Origin: Paludibacter sp.
Lineage (GTDB): Bacteria > Bacteroidota > Bacteroidia > Bacteroidales > Paludibacteraceae
DNA: 64,000 nucleotides
Reading direction: 5' to 3'
NCBI GenBank assembly: GCA_030655595.1
Contig: JAUSNQ010000087.1
Coordinates: 14,431 to 78,430, forward strand
Position numbers and translations under genes: made by a program. How positions within the stretch are numbered: the stretch's first letter is position 1; each line of letters opens with the position of its first letter. Of the stretch, positions 10,901 through 19,249 are shown one piece after another. The notes under the pieces were generated by a model, which did no database searches, was not told where the DNA came from, and saw nothing but the letters and a program-made list of their open reading frames with translations.

Positions 10901-11315
10901 CTGTTACAATTCCGGTTACTTTATTTGTATTTTGCTTAGTTGGAACCTTTTCTGCTTTTCTTAACACGATCTGTTTACCATCTAAGCTGAAAACTATGTC
11001 GGTATCTTCAAAGATCTTTGTAAGTACTTTCTTAATGTCCTCTTTATTAACATTAACGGTTACTTTACGTGTAACATCAACAATTTTTTTGTTATACAGA
11101 AAACGAAATTCTGTTCGGGATTCAATGACATTCAACACATCCTCTACAGGTACATTTCTCATATTCATGGTAATCGTAGAAGATTGTGCCTGTAGTGTGA
11201 AAGTAAAGAATTGCATTAAACCACACATGATAAAAACGAATACAGATCGATTGACTTTAAACCCTAAATCAGGCTTTATCAGCGATTCAATTTTGTTTTT
11301 GAGGATAAAATTCAT
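7956..11315 (-). CDS. SusC-family TonB-dependent transporter with STN signalling domain
   Basis: A 1119-residue outer-membrane transporter. After the signal peptide, residues about 48-118 form an STN domain (MNMRNVPVEDVLNVIE onward), the periplasmic part that contacts FecR-type anti-sigma factors. Then come a carboxypeptidase-regulatory-like domain (about 130-212, VTGIVTDFNGQEIVGATV), the SusC TonB-box region (DELVVIGYGTQRR), the plug with SIRGASSL and IEVLKDAASAAIYGSRG, and the beta-barrel ending in an aromatic FGANISF. STN-bearing SusC proteins are usually controlled by an ECF sigma/FecR pair; the only such pair in the window is at 33327-34992. It is the first gene of the 1-11315 operon. 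Confidence 0.96.
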   Translation of the reverse strand: MNFILKNKIESLIKPDLGFKVNRSVFVFIMCGLMQFFTFTLQAQSSTITMNMRNVPVEDVLNVIESRTEFRFLYNKKIVDVTRKVTVNVNKEDIKKVLTKIFEDTDIVFSLDGKQIVLRKAEKVPTKQNTNKVTGIVTDFNGQEIVGATVILEGTNTGTITDIDGKFSIEAPIDGKLNISYIGYYAEIVQIDGKSNIKIILDEDVKALDELVVIGYGTQRRSLVTNAISKVKIDETNMRNVASPGQLLEGRVAGLTIGTTSGNLGTGERMSIRGASSLSASNQPLYVVDGVPITNSNANVFNFGEAMSSLATLNLTDIESIEVLKDAASAAIYGSRGTNGVVVITTKSGKQGRSDIKLNINTGFSQFANKNKLKFADSDTYVMQYNEGIDNYNRQYGLNIGDANYKMPISNPFQGLPDSDWLSYITQTGHAFNGDISFSGGVNKTNYYIGGNITSQEGIIKSNALQKINLKAKISHEVRKWLEVGANVSGNYLKNNQVPGANLGSTILARAIEQRPFDRPIKPDGTYYQGGTDELIFHNPVQILNEQIAYFDNYRYLGSYYAMLKFDDKFTWKSSSNSDLSYTYDYTYYNENHPYSTGSGRIIEYNRLNKNTLVENILNYNDVFGKINLGVMLGHSYQKTATNTSMIDGRGFPSPAFDVLSVASEIYDASGSLSEFAMESYFGRATMAYMEKYLMTLTLRTDGSSKFAPSTRWGWFPSASIGWNVSKEDFMKDSGVDMKFRISYGKTGNQDGIGNYAYQSLMSGGKNYGEVSGIAVTSFGNNKLTWETADQYDVGLDMEFLKGRINLIVDAYLKNTNNLLYSMPIHATSGVTSIMSNIGSMRNVGLEFTLNTDFRIGSINWISQFNISTNKNQITSLLGDDKPLSIGANRALQVGKELGAFYLFKMEGIYQYDGEVPQEFYDLGIRAGDVKWLDADSNNIINDNDRQVMDAPTPDFFGGWNNSFRYKAFQLDVFFTYMYGNMVYNQRKGTTIGRLGGRFAILEDYVDKRWTGPGSTNKYPRAMNSDTNNDRNSDRWLEDGSFVRLRNLTCSYNVPNKYLSKLNLKGLRLYVQGDNLFLLSRYSGYDPEVSTETDPRLSGVDLLNVPQPRSISFGANISF

Positions 11316-11583
11316 GATAAATATTAAATTAATTAAAAAATAAGGTTGATTTGATGTAGTTGTTATTTTATTACTGAGGTAATCGGAATTAATTCCGGGA
11401 TAAATGTCAATGATTTATTTCTTCATGGGCACTGTATTTATGATTTGTACTAGTTATACTTTTTTTGACACGAAGGTTCATATTTCCATCTTAAAGTCAA
11501 ATAAAAACCCTCTTCATTAAAAAAGACGTTTGAACGTTAAAAAACCACATAGTTAATTTAACGTGAGATTAAAATAAATTAAA
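11316..11583. other. Intergenic leader upstream of the STN-type susC
   Basis: AT-rich noncoding sequence. Two small palindromes stand out: ACGTT-TG-AACGT at 11526-11537 and GTTAA-T-TTAAC near 11552-11562. Either could belong to a regulatory site, but no clear TAnnTTTG box for the minus strand was found, which would fit control by an alternative (ECF) sigma factor. No open reading frame worth calling. Confidence 0.4.
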
Positions 11584-11700
11584 ATTACAAATCATTTCCG
11601 ATAATACTGCAATTTATAACCTGCTGAAAAAATATGATATCAGAGGAAACTCGTTAATATCTACTTTGCAAAATTAACTGAAGCGCCTTTTACTCTCATT
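11584..11700 (-). pseudogene. Remnant 3' end of a T9SS-tailed beta-helix gene (direct-repeat copy 1)
   Basis: This 117-base segment matches 11720-11836 without gaps, offset 136 bases, with about 16 mismatches by eye. Copy 2 is the 3' end and downstream sequence of the intact beta-helix gene. Translated on the minus strand, copy 1 still reads VMRVKGASVNFAK and then a stop, parallel to the intact IIRVKEASFKFVK. It is what is left of a third tandem paralogue, or a duplicated tail left by recombination. Nothing of the upstream coding region remains. Confidence 0.75.
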
Positions 11701-11719
11701 ACAACTCAAATACATTAAT

Positions 11720-11836
11720 ATTACAAATCATTCCAGAAAATACAGTAATTTTTAACCTGCTGAAAAAATATGATATCGGAGGAAACTCGTCAATATTTAT
11801 TTTACAAATTTAAATGAAGCTTCTTTTACTCTAATT
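11720..11836 (-). repeat. Direct-repeat copy 2, spanning the 3' end of the beta-helix gene
   Basis: Partner of 11584-11700. It covers the last codons of the beta-helix gene (stop at 11797-11799) and about 77 bases downstream. The longest identical block, CTGCTGAAAAAATATGATATC, lies in the noncoding part, so the repeated unit included 3' untranslated sequence as well as the T9SS tail. Confidence 0.8.
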
Positions 11837-13392
11837 ATATAAGCTCCAGATGGAAACTCAGCAATACGAACTGGATTTGAAAGAGATTGAAAAGACGACT
11901 TTTTTTTTTGTCCTGAAGAATTGTACAGGTTTATTTCTGCGTACTCATTGCTAAATCCTGTCAACTGAACAGATGCTCCACTTTCTAATAAAAAAATTCC
12001 CTTATGTTTAAAATTTAATGATATATTATTCGAAGAACTATTAGCACTATTGAGTTCATATGCACCTACTGTAGTCCAGATAGAGATGCGATGCCTCAAC
12101 ATTTGGTCATATGCAGGCGCAAACATCCAATTCTCTACAACCTCACGAGGAATTATACACAAGTAGTTGTTTTGAAGTGCCATGTCACTCGAAGGTAATA
12201 AAACACCTTCAGAAGTGGCAGCTGAAACAGTCAAAGGGTGTGAATCCCATTCTTTATAAACAATATTTCGAGGAGAAGATGATAATTTAGTGTTGCAAAA
12301 ATCAACTCCAAAATTATTTAATTCTGAAAATATATTGTATCCTAAAAGATAAAGTGAATCCTCAGGTAGCGTATTGGAAGATGAGATTCCTAAGGCAATA
12401 TCATTAACCATGCTTCCATTTTGATTCAAATTGTTCCCAAACATTGTCCCCCCGATCTCCAATCTTCTACCACCTACATGAACCATTGACATTTGTGTTG
12501 AAGAAGATGTTGTTGAGATAATATTATCAACCATTGTGCATCCAACAATGCGCAAATAAGCATTATTGGAAAGACTCAAATTAGATACTAATGTACCCAC
12601 AGCATTACCTCTATTTTTTGTCATGGTACAATTACGTATCTCTACATATGAACTACTTCCTGTTTCAGTAGCTGAAGAATTGATAAATACGCAAGCACCA
12701 CCAGCATACGTATTGTTGGCTTCAAAATAACAAGCATCAACAATGGTTTCCTTAAACGGCCAGATTGAAATTGCAGATCCACGACGTCCGAAATTGTTTA
12801 TAAATTTACATTTAAGTACAGTTAATGACGCTCTCCCTGCTACCGGACAAATAACTGCACCTTGTATTGAAGAACCTGCTGTTGTAGTATTTGAATAAAA
12901 TATATTGTCGCGAAACTCACAGTTTTCAATCATAATAGTACCATGATTAATGTACAGTGCGCCCATGTTAGTGGACAAATAATCATTCACACAGATGTTC
13001 TGGAAAGTTACACCACGGATAATAAAATAATTAGTGCCATAGCCTTGCGATCCATCAATGAGGATATTAATTCGCTTAGGAGATGAAGTCTTGAAACTAC
13101 CATCAAAAATAATATTGGATGAAAGATTAGATGCATCAATTGTTAGAGAAGCATTCATCTTAAGCATCAATCCTGTTTCAAAGTAGATAACCTGACCTGC
13201 GAGTTCAGGTGCGAATGTAATCACATCATCCATTAAGTACTTCTCAATACAATACTTTAAATCTCCTTTATTGGCACGTCCTATGCCCGCTGCCGATGTT
13301 ACCGGATTTGTATTTGAAACAATCCACACCCTGTGAGCATATCCATGCAGAAAAAGACAGCAAAACAGACATACATTAATAATTATCTTCAT
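11797..13392 (-). CDS. Secreted beta-helix protein with T9SS C-terminal domain
   Basis: About 531 residues from the ATG at 13390-13392. An upstream ATG at 13431 lies inside the terminator of the preceding gene and gives a worse signal peptide, so the inner start is preferred. After the signal peptide come repeated beta-helix turns (IENCEFRDN, VLKCKFINN, IRNCTMTKN) and a C-terminal T9SS type A sorting domain (about the last 70 residues, with EINLYNSSGQKKK and SGAYIIRVKEA). T9SS tails send proteins across the outer membrane, usually to the surface. It is a clear paralogue of the next gene upstream. No catalytic residues can be assigned; it could be a lyase-like enzyme or an adhesin-like binding protein. 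Confidence 0.8.
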   Translation of the reverse strand: MKIIINVCLFCCLFLHGYAHRVWIVSNTNPVTSAAGIGRANKGDLKYCIEKYLMDDVITFAPELAGQVIYFETGLMLKMNASLTIDASNLSSNIIFDGSFKTSSPKRINILIDGSQGYGTNYFIIRGVTFQNICVNDYLSTNMGALYINHGTIMIENCEFRDNIFYSNTTTAGSSIQGAVICPVAGRASLTVLKCKFINNFGRRGSAISIWPFKETIVDACYFEANNTYAGGACVFINSSATETGSSSYVEIRNCTMTKNRGNAVGTLVSNLSLSNNAYLRIVGCTMVDNIISTTSSSTQMSMVHVGGRRLEIGGTMFGNNLNQNGSMVNDIALGISSSNTLPEDSLYLLGYNIFSELNNFGVDFCNTKLSSSPRNIVYKEWDSHPLTVSAATSEGVLLPSSDMALQNNYLCIIPREVVENWMFAPAYDQMLRHRISIWTTVGAYELNSANSSSNNISLNFKHKGIFLLESGASVQLTGFSNEYAEINLYNSSGQKKKSSFQSLSNPVRIAEFPSGAYIIRVKEASFKFVK

Positions 13393-13401
13393 AAATATGT
13401 T

Positions 13402-13449
13402 AAAAAAAAGAGAGACCTCAATGTATTCCAAACAAACAAAGTCTCTCTT
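13402..13449 (-). terminator. Intrinsic terminator after the 13459-15033 gene
   Basis: On the minus strand AAGAGAGAC (complement of 13441-13449) and GTCTCTCTT (complement of 13408-13416) form a 9-base perfect stem with a 24-base loop, followed at once by a run of T (plus-strand A run at 13402-13409). It starts about 10 bases after the stop codon at 13459. Read-through may still feed the next gene. Confidence 0.75.
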
Positions 13450-13458
13450 ATATAAAAA

Positions 13459-15033
13459 TCAGTATTTGAATTTAATATTAGAAGTTAACCCTTCGTTATC
13501 AACAACTTTAGCTATATATATTCCATTTGATAACCCTTCAAGTGAAAATGCTGAAACATTGGTTACTCTACGAATATGTTGGCCTGAAGAAGAAATAATG
13601 TCGATTTGCTTAACTGAAGTTGAAATATGCATTCTGTTATCTAATACCCATGCATATACAGAATTTGCTCCAATATTTTGAGTTGAAGTTACAGGCACAC
13701 GAGCATCTTCATATGCCCCAATACAAATATAGGTATCAGAACGTGGAACGCCGCGTTGATCCATAGGAGTAGCTCCCAGCCAGGTTAGTGAGGTTGAAGG
13801 GATGACTTTTATGTATCTACTGTAAAGGGTTATATTGTCAGTAGGAATCATCATGTCATCAATTACTGGTTTAACCAATGGATTTGCTGCCCAGTCAGTA
13901 TATGTTACGTTATGAGTTGCATCTAGTTTCTCTTGTGTAATTGGAGTAGCATAGTTACGTGGACTCGAGAAGATGTTATATCCGGTAAGTATTAATGAGT
14001 CCTCTGGAAGCACTTCTGTCGAAGAGGCGGCAAATCCAATTTCATTGTTAAGCGTTGGTGTGGTAGCCATATTATAGTTACCTGCAAAAAGATTACCTGC
14101 AAGTATCATTTTCCGGTTTCTCGTTGCTACAAAAGGAATTTGATCAGTTTCGGTTGAAGTACATGTATTGCCCACCATAGTATTATTGTACAACTGTAGA
14201 TAAGGACCTAAAACTGGAGCCTCACTCCAAATAAGCGATCCAAGTTGATCACCGGTATTCCCGGTAAATACATTGTTACGAACAATTACCGTTGAAGCAC
14301 TTCCTTTTGTTGTGCCTGAAGTTCCGGAATGAACACATGCGCCTCCTGTGATAGCATAATTACCGCTGAAATAACAGTTTTCAATTATTGTCATGGCTAT
14401 CGGCCACAATGTAATACTTGCACCTTTACGTCCTGTATTATTGATGAAACGACAACCTTTCACGTGAAGATTATTTTTAGTTACTGAAGATAGAATTGCA
14501 CCGTGATACTTATATTGAATTGAAGTGTCAGGTCCATAAAATTTATTATTAATAAAATCGCAGTTTTCAACATACAAAGAACCGTATTTTGAATTGATAC
14601 AACCCACATCTTCATTTGTAGTTGGAGAGACAATCAAATTTTGAAAAACAATATTCTTTATAGTAAGAGAGGTGTTGGGGTCAGCATTGTTTGGCACACT
14701 ACTAAAAAAACACAAGATATTATTAATAGGAGTAGCGGCCTTTCCACTTGCGTCAAATATAACTTTCGAAGAGAGTTCTGAGGCATCTAAAGTTAGGCTT
14801 GCTTTTTTAAGTTCCCACGATGTCTCAAAAAAGATTGTTTTACCTGCCATGCCTGATTCGAACTTAATCACATCGCCAAAACTAAAGTTCTTTAATGCAT
14901 ATTGAAGACTTCCTTCATAAGGAGCGTCATTAGTAGAATTTACAGGGTCATCATACTCCACAACCCATACTAAACCTAACGTAGTTCCAAAGCTCATCAA
15001 TAGAGCCAACATAAAAATTGTAACTTTTTTCAT
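13459..15033 (-). CDS. Secreted beta-helix protein with T9SS C-terminal domain
   Basis: A 524-residue paralogue of the preceding protein. The signal peptide covers residues 1-20. The body has beta-helix turns (VENCDFINN, VKGCRFINN, IENCYFSGN, VRNNVFTGN). The last 70 residues are a T9SS type A sorting domain (IDIISSSGQHIRRV, LSNGIYIAKVV). Both paralogues share the opening pattern WIV or WVV, then a DLKYCIE/SLQYALK helix and DVI-F. A pair of TTGTTCA repeats 103-131 bases upstream is the same as the one before the susC at 25631, so it probably belongs to the same regulon. Its biochemical role is unknown. Confidence 0.82.
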   Translation of the reverse strand: MKKVTIFMLALLMSFGTTLGLVWVVEYDDPVNSTNDAPYEGSLQYALKNFSFGDVIKFESGMAGKTIFFETSWELKKASLTLDASELSSKVIFDASGKAATPINNILCFFSSVPNNADPNTSLTIKNIVFQNLIVSPTTNEDVGCINSKYGSLYVENCDFINNKFYGPDTSIQYKYHGAILSSVTKNNLHVKGCRFINNTGRKGASITLWPIAMTIIENCYFSGNYAITGGACVHSGTSGTTKGSASTVIVRNNVFTGNTGDQLGSLIWSEAPVLGPYLQLYNNTMVGNTCTSTETDQIPFVATRNRKMILAGNLFAGNYNMATTPTLNNEIGFAASSTEVLPEDSLILTGYNIFSSPRNYATPITQEKLDATHNVTYTDWAANPLVKPVIDDMMIPTDNITLYSRYIKVIPSTSLTWLGATPMDQRGVPRSDTYICIGAYEDARVPVTSTQNIGANSVYAWVLDNRMHISTSVKQIDIISSSGQHIRRVTNVSAFSLEGLSNGIYIAKVVDNEGLTSNIKFKY

Positions 15034-15133
15034 AACCTTTTTTTTTAAAAATGAACCACTTGCATGGTTCGGGTTAACATTAAATTATTTCAACACTCTA
15101 AAATTAGTTATAGTACGTTATCTTTGCTAAATA

Positions 15134-15164
15134 TTTTGTTCATTTAATTATACAATTTTGTTCA
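15134..15164 (-). promoter_or_regulatory. Candidate hybrid-sensor operator: two TTGTTCA direct repeats
   Basis: TTGTTCA occurs at 15136-15142 and 15158-15164, a 22-base (two-turn) period, each preceded by TT. The same pair with the same period occurs at 28911-28939. A weak minus-strand -7-like box (TAATTTTA, complement of 15099-15106) lies at the same distance downstream as the TATATTTG box does at the other site. The AraC-type output domain encoded at 29051 is the natural candidate binder. Confidence 0.6.
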
Positions 15165-15180
15165 ATTATCTCATTATTTA

Positions 15181-15227
15181 TGGTAATTCTACCACATTAG
15201 TGACACCTTTCCCATTAATTATGGGAA
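15181..15227 (-). terminator. Two small hairpins after the GH3 gene
   Basis: TTCCCAT-TAATT-ATGGGAA (15209-15227) and TGGTA-ATTC-TACCA (15181-15194) lie just after the GH3 stop at 15236. Neither is followed by a T run on the minus strand, so they may stabilise the mRNA end rather than act as a classic terminator. Confidence 0.35.
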
Positions 15228-15235
15228 TTTGCATA

Positions 15236-17704
15236 TCAGAAGCGTTGGTTAAAGGGAACTCTCAATATGTCACGCAAACGAATATCTTCAGATGAAGCTC
15301 CAATCATAATATCAAACTCACCTGATTCAATAATCCAGCGCATGTCCAAGTCAAGTAGTGCTAACTGCTTCGAATTCAAGGTCATCTCAACACGTTTAGT
15401 CTCACCGGGAAGAAGATGAACACGTTCAAATCCACACAAATTTTTCTCATATGTAGTGACACTTGATACCTTGTCACGAACGTACAACTGTACTATTTCA
15501 TCACCCGCTCGATTACCGGTATTCGTTACGTCAAAGGAAATGGAGACAGGTTCTTTATCCCTTGCTAAAAAAGGATTTATAGTTAAGTTAGCATAAGAGA
15601 AAGTTGTATAACTCAGTCCATATCCAAAATGATACAAGGCCCCGTTAATACGACTTTGATTACCATTAACACCTGGTTTTATTCCACCATCAACGTTAGC
15701 AGCCGGTTTGAATGGAAAGTTAAAAGGGATTTGTCCTACATGACGTGGAAAGGTAACGGTAAGCTTTCCACCTGGGTTATACTCACCAAACAGCACTTCA
15801 TATATAGCTTGTCCTCCATGTGCACCGGGGTACCATGCTTCAACGATAGCAGGTACGTGTGCATCTGCCCAGTTGATAGACTTCGGTCTGCCGTTAATCA
15901 TAACTAATACAACGGGCTTACCTGTAGCTTGTACAGCACGAAGAAGATCTTCCTGACGACCTGGCAATTCAAGACTTGATCGCGATTTGTTTTCACCGCA
16001 GGTACGTTCGCCTCCCCCTAATACAATGATAGCAACATCACTTTCTTCGACGACCTTTACTGCTTTGTTGATTTCTTCACGATCTTCCGTAGTCAACTCC
16101 TCACGAAGAATCTCAGATAATGGCCAGCGGTCGTCAACCAGGTTACAGCCTTTTTCATACACTACGTCACATATCCCTTTTAAATTTTGCTGTATTCCTT
16201 CAAGTACGGAAGTAACCTTAACGGCCAACGGACCATAATGTAATAATGCATAGCTTCGCTCATCTGCATTTGGACCTACAACGGCAATCCGCTTTAGTTT
16301 AGAGGTATCCAATGGAAGCAAATTGTTCTCATTTTTCAGCAATACAATTGATTCTCGTGCAGCTTGAAGTGATACTTTATTGTTTTCTTCTCCATCCACT
16401 TCACGGTCAGCCGCCTGTAGGTCCATTTGATACGGAGCATCAAACAAACCTATCAAAAATTTAACACGTAAGACATCTCGGACCCGATCATTCAGCGTCT
16501 CTTCACTCACTGACTTTTCCTGCACTAATTCACGCAAAGGTAAAATATAGGAGTCGGGAGCACTAAATGTGCAACGGACATTTAATCCTGCTTCAAAACT
16601 TTGACGTACAGCTTCTTTCATATCTTCAGCTGTGTTATGTTTACGAAACAGATATTCAACAGACCCGCTGTCCGATACCACATAACCACGGAAACCCATT
16701 TCGTGACGAAGACGTTGTGTCAACCAATAATAGCTCCCTTGAATGGGAACACCATCGTAATCGTTATATGCGCACATGATGCCCAATAATCCAGCTCGAC
16801 GTATTACTTCTTCAAATGGACGCACATGAATATTCTCTACTTCACGGGGAGCTATTTGTGGATCAACTCTCGCCATCCCTTCTCGTGCTCCTTTGTTGTT
16901 ACTATATGCAACAAAATGTTTGGCCGTAGCAGCTATTTGATAATTCGTTTGCATACCCTGAGCCATCGCCACACCTAGTTCTGAGACCAAATAAGGGCAT
17001 TCGCCATAGACTTCCTCATAACGACCCCAGCGCTGATCACGGCCTACGTCAAGTATCGGGGCATATACGTTAGTATAACCTAATAATCGTGCTTCACGAC
17101 CAGTTATATAGCCAACTTTTTTAATTAACTCCCGGTTCCATGTATGACCCAATCCTAACTGTGTGGGAAAATTTGTAGCACGAAAAGCTTCAACACCCCT
17201 TATACCTTCGTTAGTCATATCAACAGGTATACCCAGGCGTGTTTCTTCAATAAAAAAACGTTGCACTTCATTTATAGCCCAGGCATGACGAGATGCGGGC
17301 CAGCAGTTTGGATTATCAGAAGGAGGTAAACCCCATTGCTGAAATCCATTGAGGTGTTCATCAATAGCTCCAATACCGTCTTTCCAGATCATTTCTTTCC
17401 ATTTTGGAGTTGGAAGATCATCTTGAAGTACCCTTTTATATCCATAAAGAGTAGCTAACTGGCAAGTTTTTTCCTCAAGAGTCATTTGTGACAGCAAATC
17501 TTCAATCCTGTCATCTAACAGTGAAGCTGGATTTTCATAGGGATCCATCTTTCCGTTTTTGTTAAAATCAATCCATCCTTGTTTATACATGGGATTCTTT
17601 CCCAGTTTCCATTCTTTAACACGCTTTCCTGCTTCCGGCACCTCAACTGCACCTATGTTTAATACTAACGGTAGTACAACTAAAGACAACAATAGTTTTC
17701 TCAT
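15236..17704 (-). CDS. Glycoside hydrolase family 3 (beta-glucosidase/xylosidase-like)
   Basis: An 822-residue exported GH3 enzyme that would remove terminal beta-linked sugars in the periplasm. It has a signal peptide (residues 1-19), the GH3 N-terminal barrel with KHF at 262-264, and the nucleophile Asp345 in VVSDSGS. The second alpha/beta domain carries IVLLKNENNLLPL and GPNAD, and a C-terminal fibronectin-III-like domain (about 705-815) contains VQLYVRD and ELNSKQL-like strands. Length is normal for three-domain GH3 enzymes. It begins 18 bases after the GH50-like gene and is the last gene of the 28840-15236 operon. Exact sugar specificity cannot be read from the sequence. Confidence 0.93.
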   Translation of the reverse strand: MRKLLLSLVVLPLVLNIGAVEVPEAGKRVKEWKLGKNPMYKQGWIDFNKNGKMDPYENPASLLDDRIEDLLSQMTLEEKTCQLATLYGYKRVLQDDLPTPKWKEMIWKDGIGAIDEHLNGFQQWGLPPSDNPNCWPASRHAWAINEVQRFFIEETRLGIPVDMTNEGIRGVEAFRATNFPTQLGLGHTWNRELIKKVGYITGREARLLGYTNVYAPILDVGRDQRWGRYEEVYGECPYLVSELGVAMAQGMQTNYQIAATAKHFVAYSNNKGAREGMARVDPQIAPREVENIHVRPFEEVIRRAGLLGIMCAYNDYDGVPIQGSYYWLTQRLRHEMGFRGYVVSDSGSVEYLFRKHNTAEDMKEAVRQSFEAGLNVRCTFSAPDSYILPLRELVQEKSVSEETLNDRVRDVLRVKFLIGLFDAPYQMDLQAADREVDGEENNKVSLQAARESIVLLKNENNLLPLDTSKLKRIAVVGPNADERSYALLHYGPLAVKVTSVLEGIQQNLKGICDVVYEKGCNLVDDRWPLSEILREELTTEDREEINKAVKVVEESDVAIIVLGGGERTCGENKSRSSLELPGRQEDLLRAVQATGKPVVLVMINGRPKSINWADAHVPAIVEAWYPGAHGGQAIYEVLFGEYNPGGKLTVTFPRHVGQIPFNFPFKPAANVDGGIKPGVNGNQSRINGALYHFGYGLSYTTFSYANLTINPFLARDKEPVSISFDVTNTGNRAGDEIVQLYVRDKVSSVTTYEKNLCGFERVHLLPGETKRVEMTLNSKQLALLDLDMRWIIESGEFDIMIGASSEDIRLRDILRVPFNQRF

Positions 17705-17722
17705 ATCTTATAACAGCAATTA

Positions 17723-19243
17723 TTATCGATCAAAAAAATCAATCAATGGATAAGTATTTATATGCATAACTTTAACAGTTTCAACAAATTCTTCATAGGG
17801 TTTGTAATCAATACTAATGATTCCCTTATTTGTAATGTCTCCATTCAGATTAATATCTCGATAGTTAAAATGTAACCAGCCTATACAATTCTTAGCTTTC
17901 AGCAACCCAATACACATGTTCTGATAATAATATCCACGCTCTTTCTGTCCACGCACAATCCATCCTCCACCATTGTTATTTGCAATAGAAGCCCCATTCA
18001 ATTTCGCATCAGCACCTTTGGTATAAAACTCAGTAACAATGAAAGGAGCATCATCGGTCCACTCCCTGATATTATCAATATAGAAACTCTCTACACTCCA
18101 CGTATTGTAGTAATTAATTGAAATTACATCACAATAACGAGCACAAGCCTTCAAAACAACTTTATTGTACTTATTCATATCGTACAAACGGGAGCCTAGA
18201 ATCAGGTGATTGCTATCATAACGACGAACAGCCTCGGTCACGGTTCGAAAATAATCATCTGCCACAACTGCACTGAATGCCTCAATATCTGAATCTGTGA
18301 AACTAATCAAAGATTTACTATTTAACTGTGTTTCCCAAAACTCAATCGCTTTGCCTCGGATGCGCGAGCCTGTAAGCGAACCATCCTTATTTTCCAAAAT
18401 GGATAGGATGTTTATCCCCCTTTGAGGAGACTGATTGTTGTATGCTTTGTGATTCAATTCATTGTCAAGCATATATCCAATGAAATGTGAATCATTTACA
18501 TAAAGTGCACATTTTGTTTTTGCCCAATTATCAATAAAGTTCAGATATTCATCTTCATAAATAAGATAGAGTCGATTGTGTTTGCTATCATCATACCGGA
18601 AAGAACTATTTGTTTGTGATTGCCACATAAATGAACGCAAGATGAAAAGAATCTCCATATACGCTACTTTATTAGCTCCGTTATTAGGACGCAAAATATT
18701 TTCTGCTATAACAGCTGGCATACTAACAGGGTACAATCCTCCATATAAGGTACAATTAAATCCGTTTTCTACAAGATACTCACCGGTTGTTTTGCTCCAT
18801 TCTGCATCTCCTCCGGGAAAAGAAGACGTATAATAACCATCATCAAAAGGACGCACATCTTGTGTACCCCTGATTATGTTTCCTTTACCGGTAGGATCAA
18901 TAAAATACCAACGATCATTATTTTTTCCTATCCTGAAGAATCCTTCTTTTCCAATTATATTAGTAAACGACAAGTCATCAAGACGACTGCCCCACTCATT
19001 AACTAATTGAGTGTTGCGAACAGGGTAACGTCCAATATTCTCAACCAGCAACGTATTTAGTGAATTTGCATCAGTCCTCCAGTTAGATGACAAATCTTTC
19101 TTGTATTCAACCGGAATAACATAATCTTTTTCATACTTCGGAGGATTTGCTCCTTCGGGAACTAATTCTACATTATTTGCACATCCGATGGCAATATAGC
19201 AAAAGGAAAAACAAATTATTTTTTTTAAAACACAATATACCAT
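17723..19243 (-). CDS. GH50-like (agarase-type) glycoside hydrolase lipoprotein
   Basis: A 506-residue lipoprotein with lipobox Cys21 (IAIGC). The fold pattern resembles GH50/agarase-type clan A barrels: an N-terminal stretch with GFFRIGKNNDRWYFIDPTG, then GYMLDNELN with candidate acid/base Glu262, and FIVTEFYTKGAD with candidate nucleophile Glu405, followed by NNGGGWIVRGQKERGYYYQ. It ends NKGIISIDYKPYEEF...DFFDR. It starts 7 bases before the end of the spacer following the beta-helix gene and lies 18 bases upstream of the GH3 gene. A decayed relative with an extra binding domain is at 58890-60578. GH50 members act on beta-galactosidic agar-type chains, but I assign the family from motifs only. 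Confidence 0.7.
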   Translation of the reverse strand: MVYCVLKKIICFSFCYIAIGCANNVELVPEGANPPKYEKDYVIPVEYKKDLSSNWRTDANSLNTLLVENIGRYPVRNTQLVNEWGSRLDDLSFTNIIGKEGFFRIGKNNDRWYFIDPTGKGNIIRGTQDVRPFDDGYYTSSFPGGDAEWSKTTGEYLVENGFNCTLYGGLYPVSMPAVIAENILRPNNGANKVAYMEILFILRSFMWQSQTNSSFRYDDSKHNRLYLIYEDEYLNFIDNWAKTKCALYVNDSHFIGYMLDNELNHKAYNNQSPQRGINILSILENKDGSLTGSRIRGKAIEFWETQLNSKSLISFTDSDIEAFSAVVADDYFRTVTEAVRRYDSNHLILGSRLYDMNKYNKVVLKACARYCDVISINYYNTWSVESFYIDNIREWTDDAPFIVTEFYTKGADAKLNGASIANNNGGGWIVRGQKERGYYYQNMCIGLLKAKNCIGWLHFNYRDINLNGDITNKGIISIDYKPYEEFVETVKVMHINTYPLIDFFDR

Positions 19244-19249
19244 ATCAGT

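Noticed and set aside
10771..11343. Plus-strand open frame of 190 codons opposite the start of susC
   Set aside because: Antisense to STN and regulatory-like domains that are clearly coding on the minus strand; no recognisable domain.
13393..13431. Upstream start of the 11797 beta-helix gene at 13431
   Set aside because: This start falls in the loop of the preceding gene's terminator and pushes the hydrophobic segment inward; the ATG at 13392 gives a normal signal peptide.
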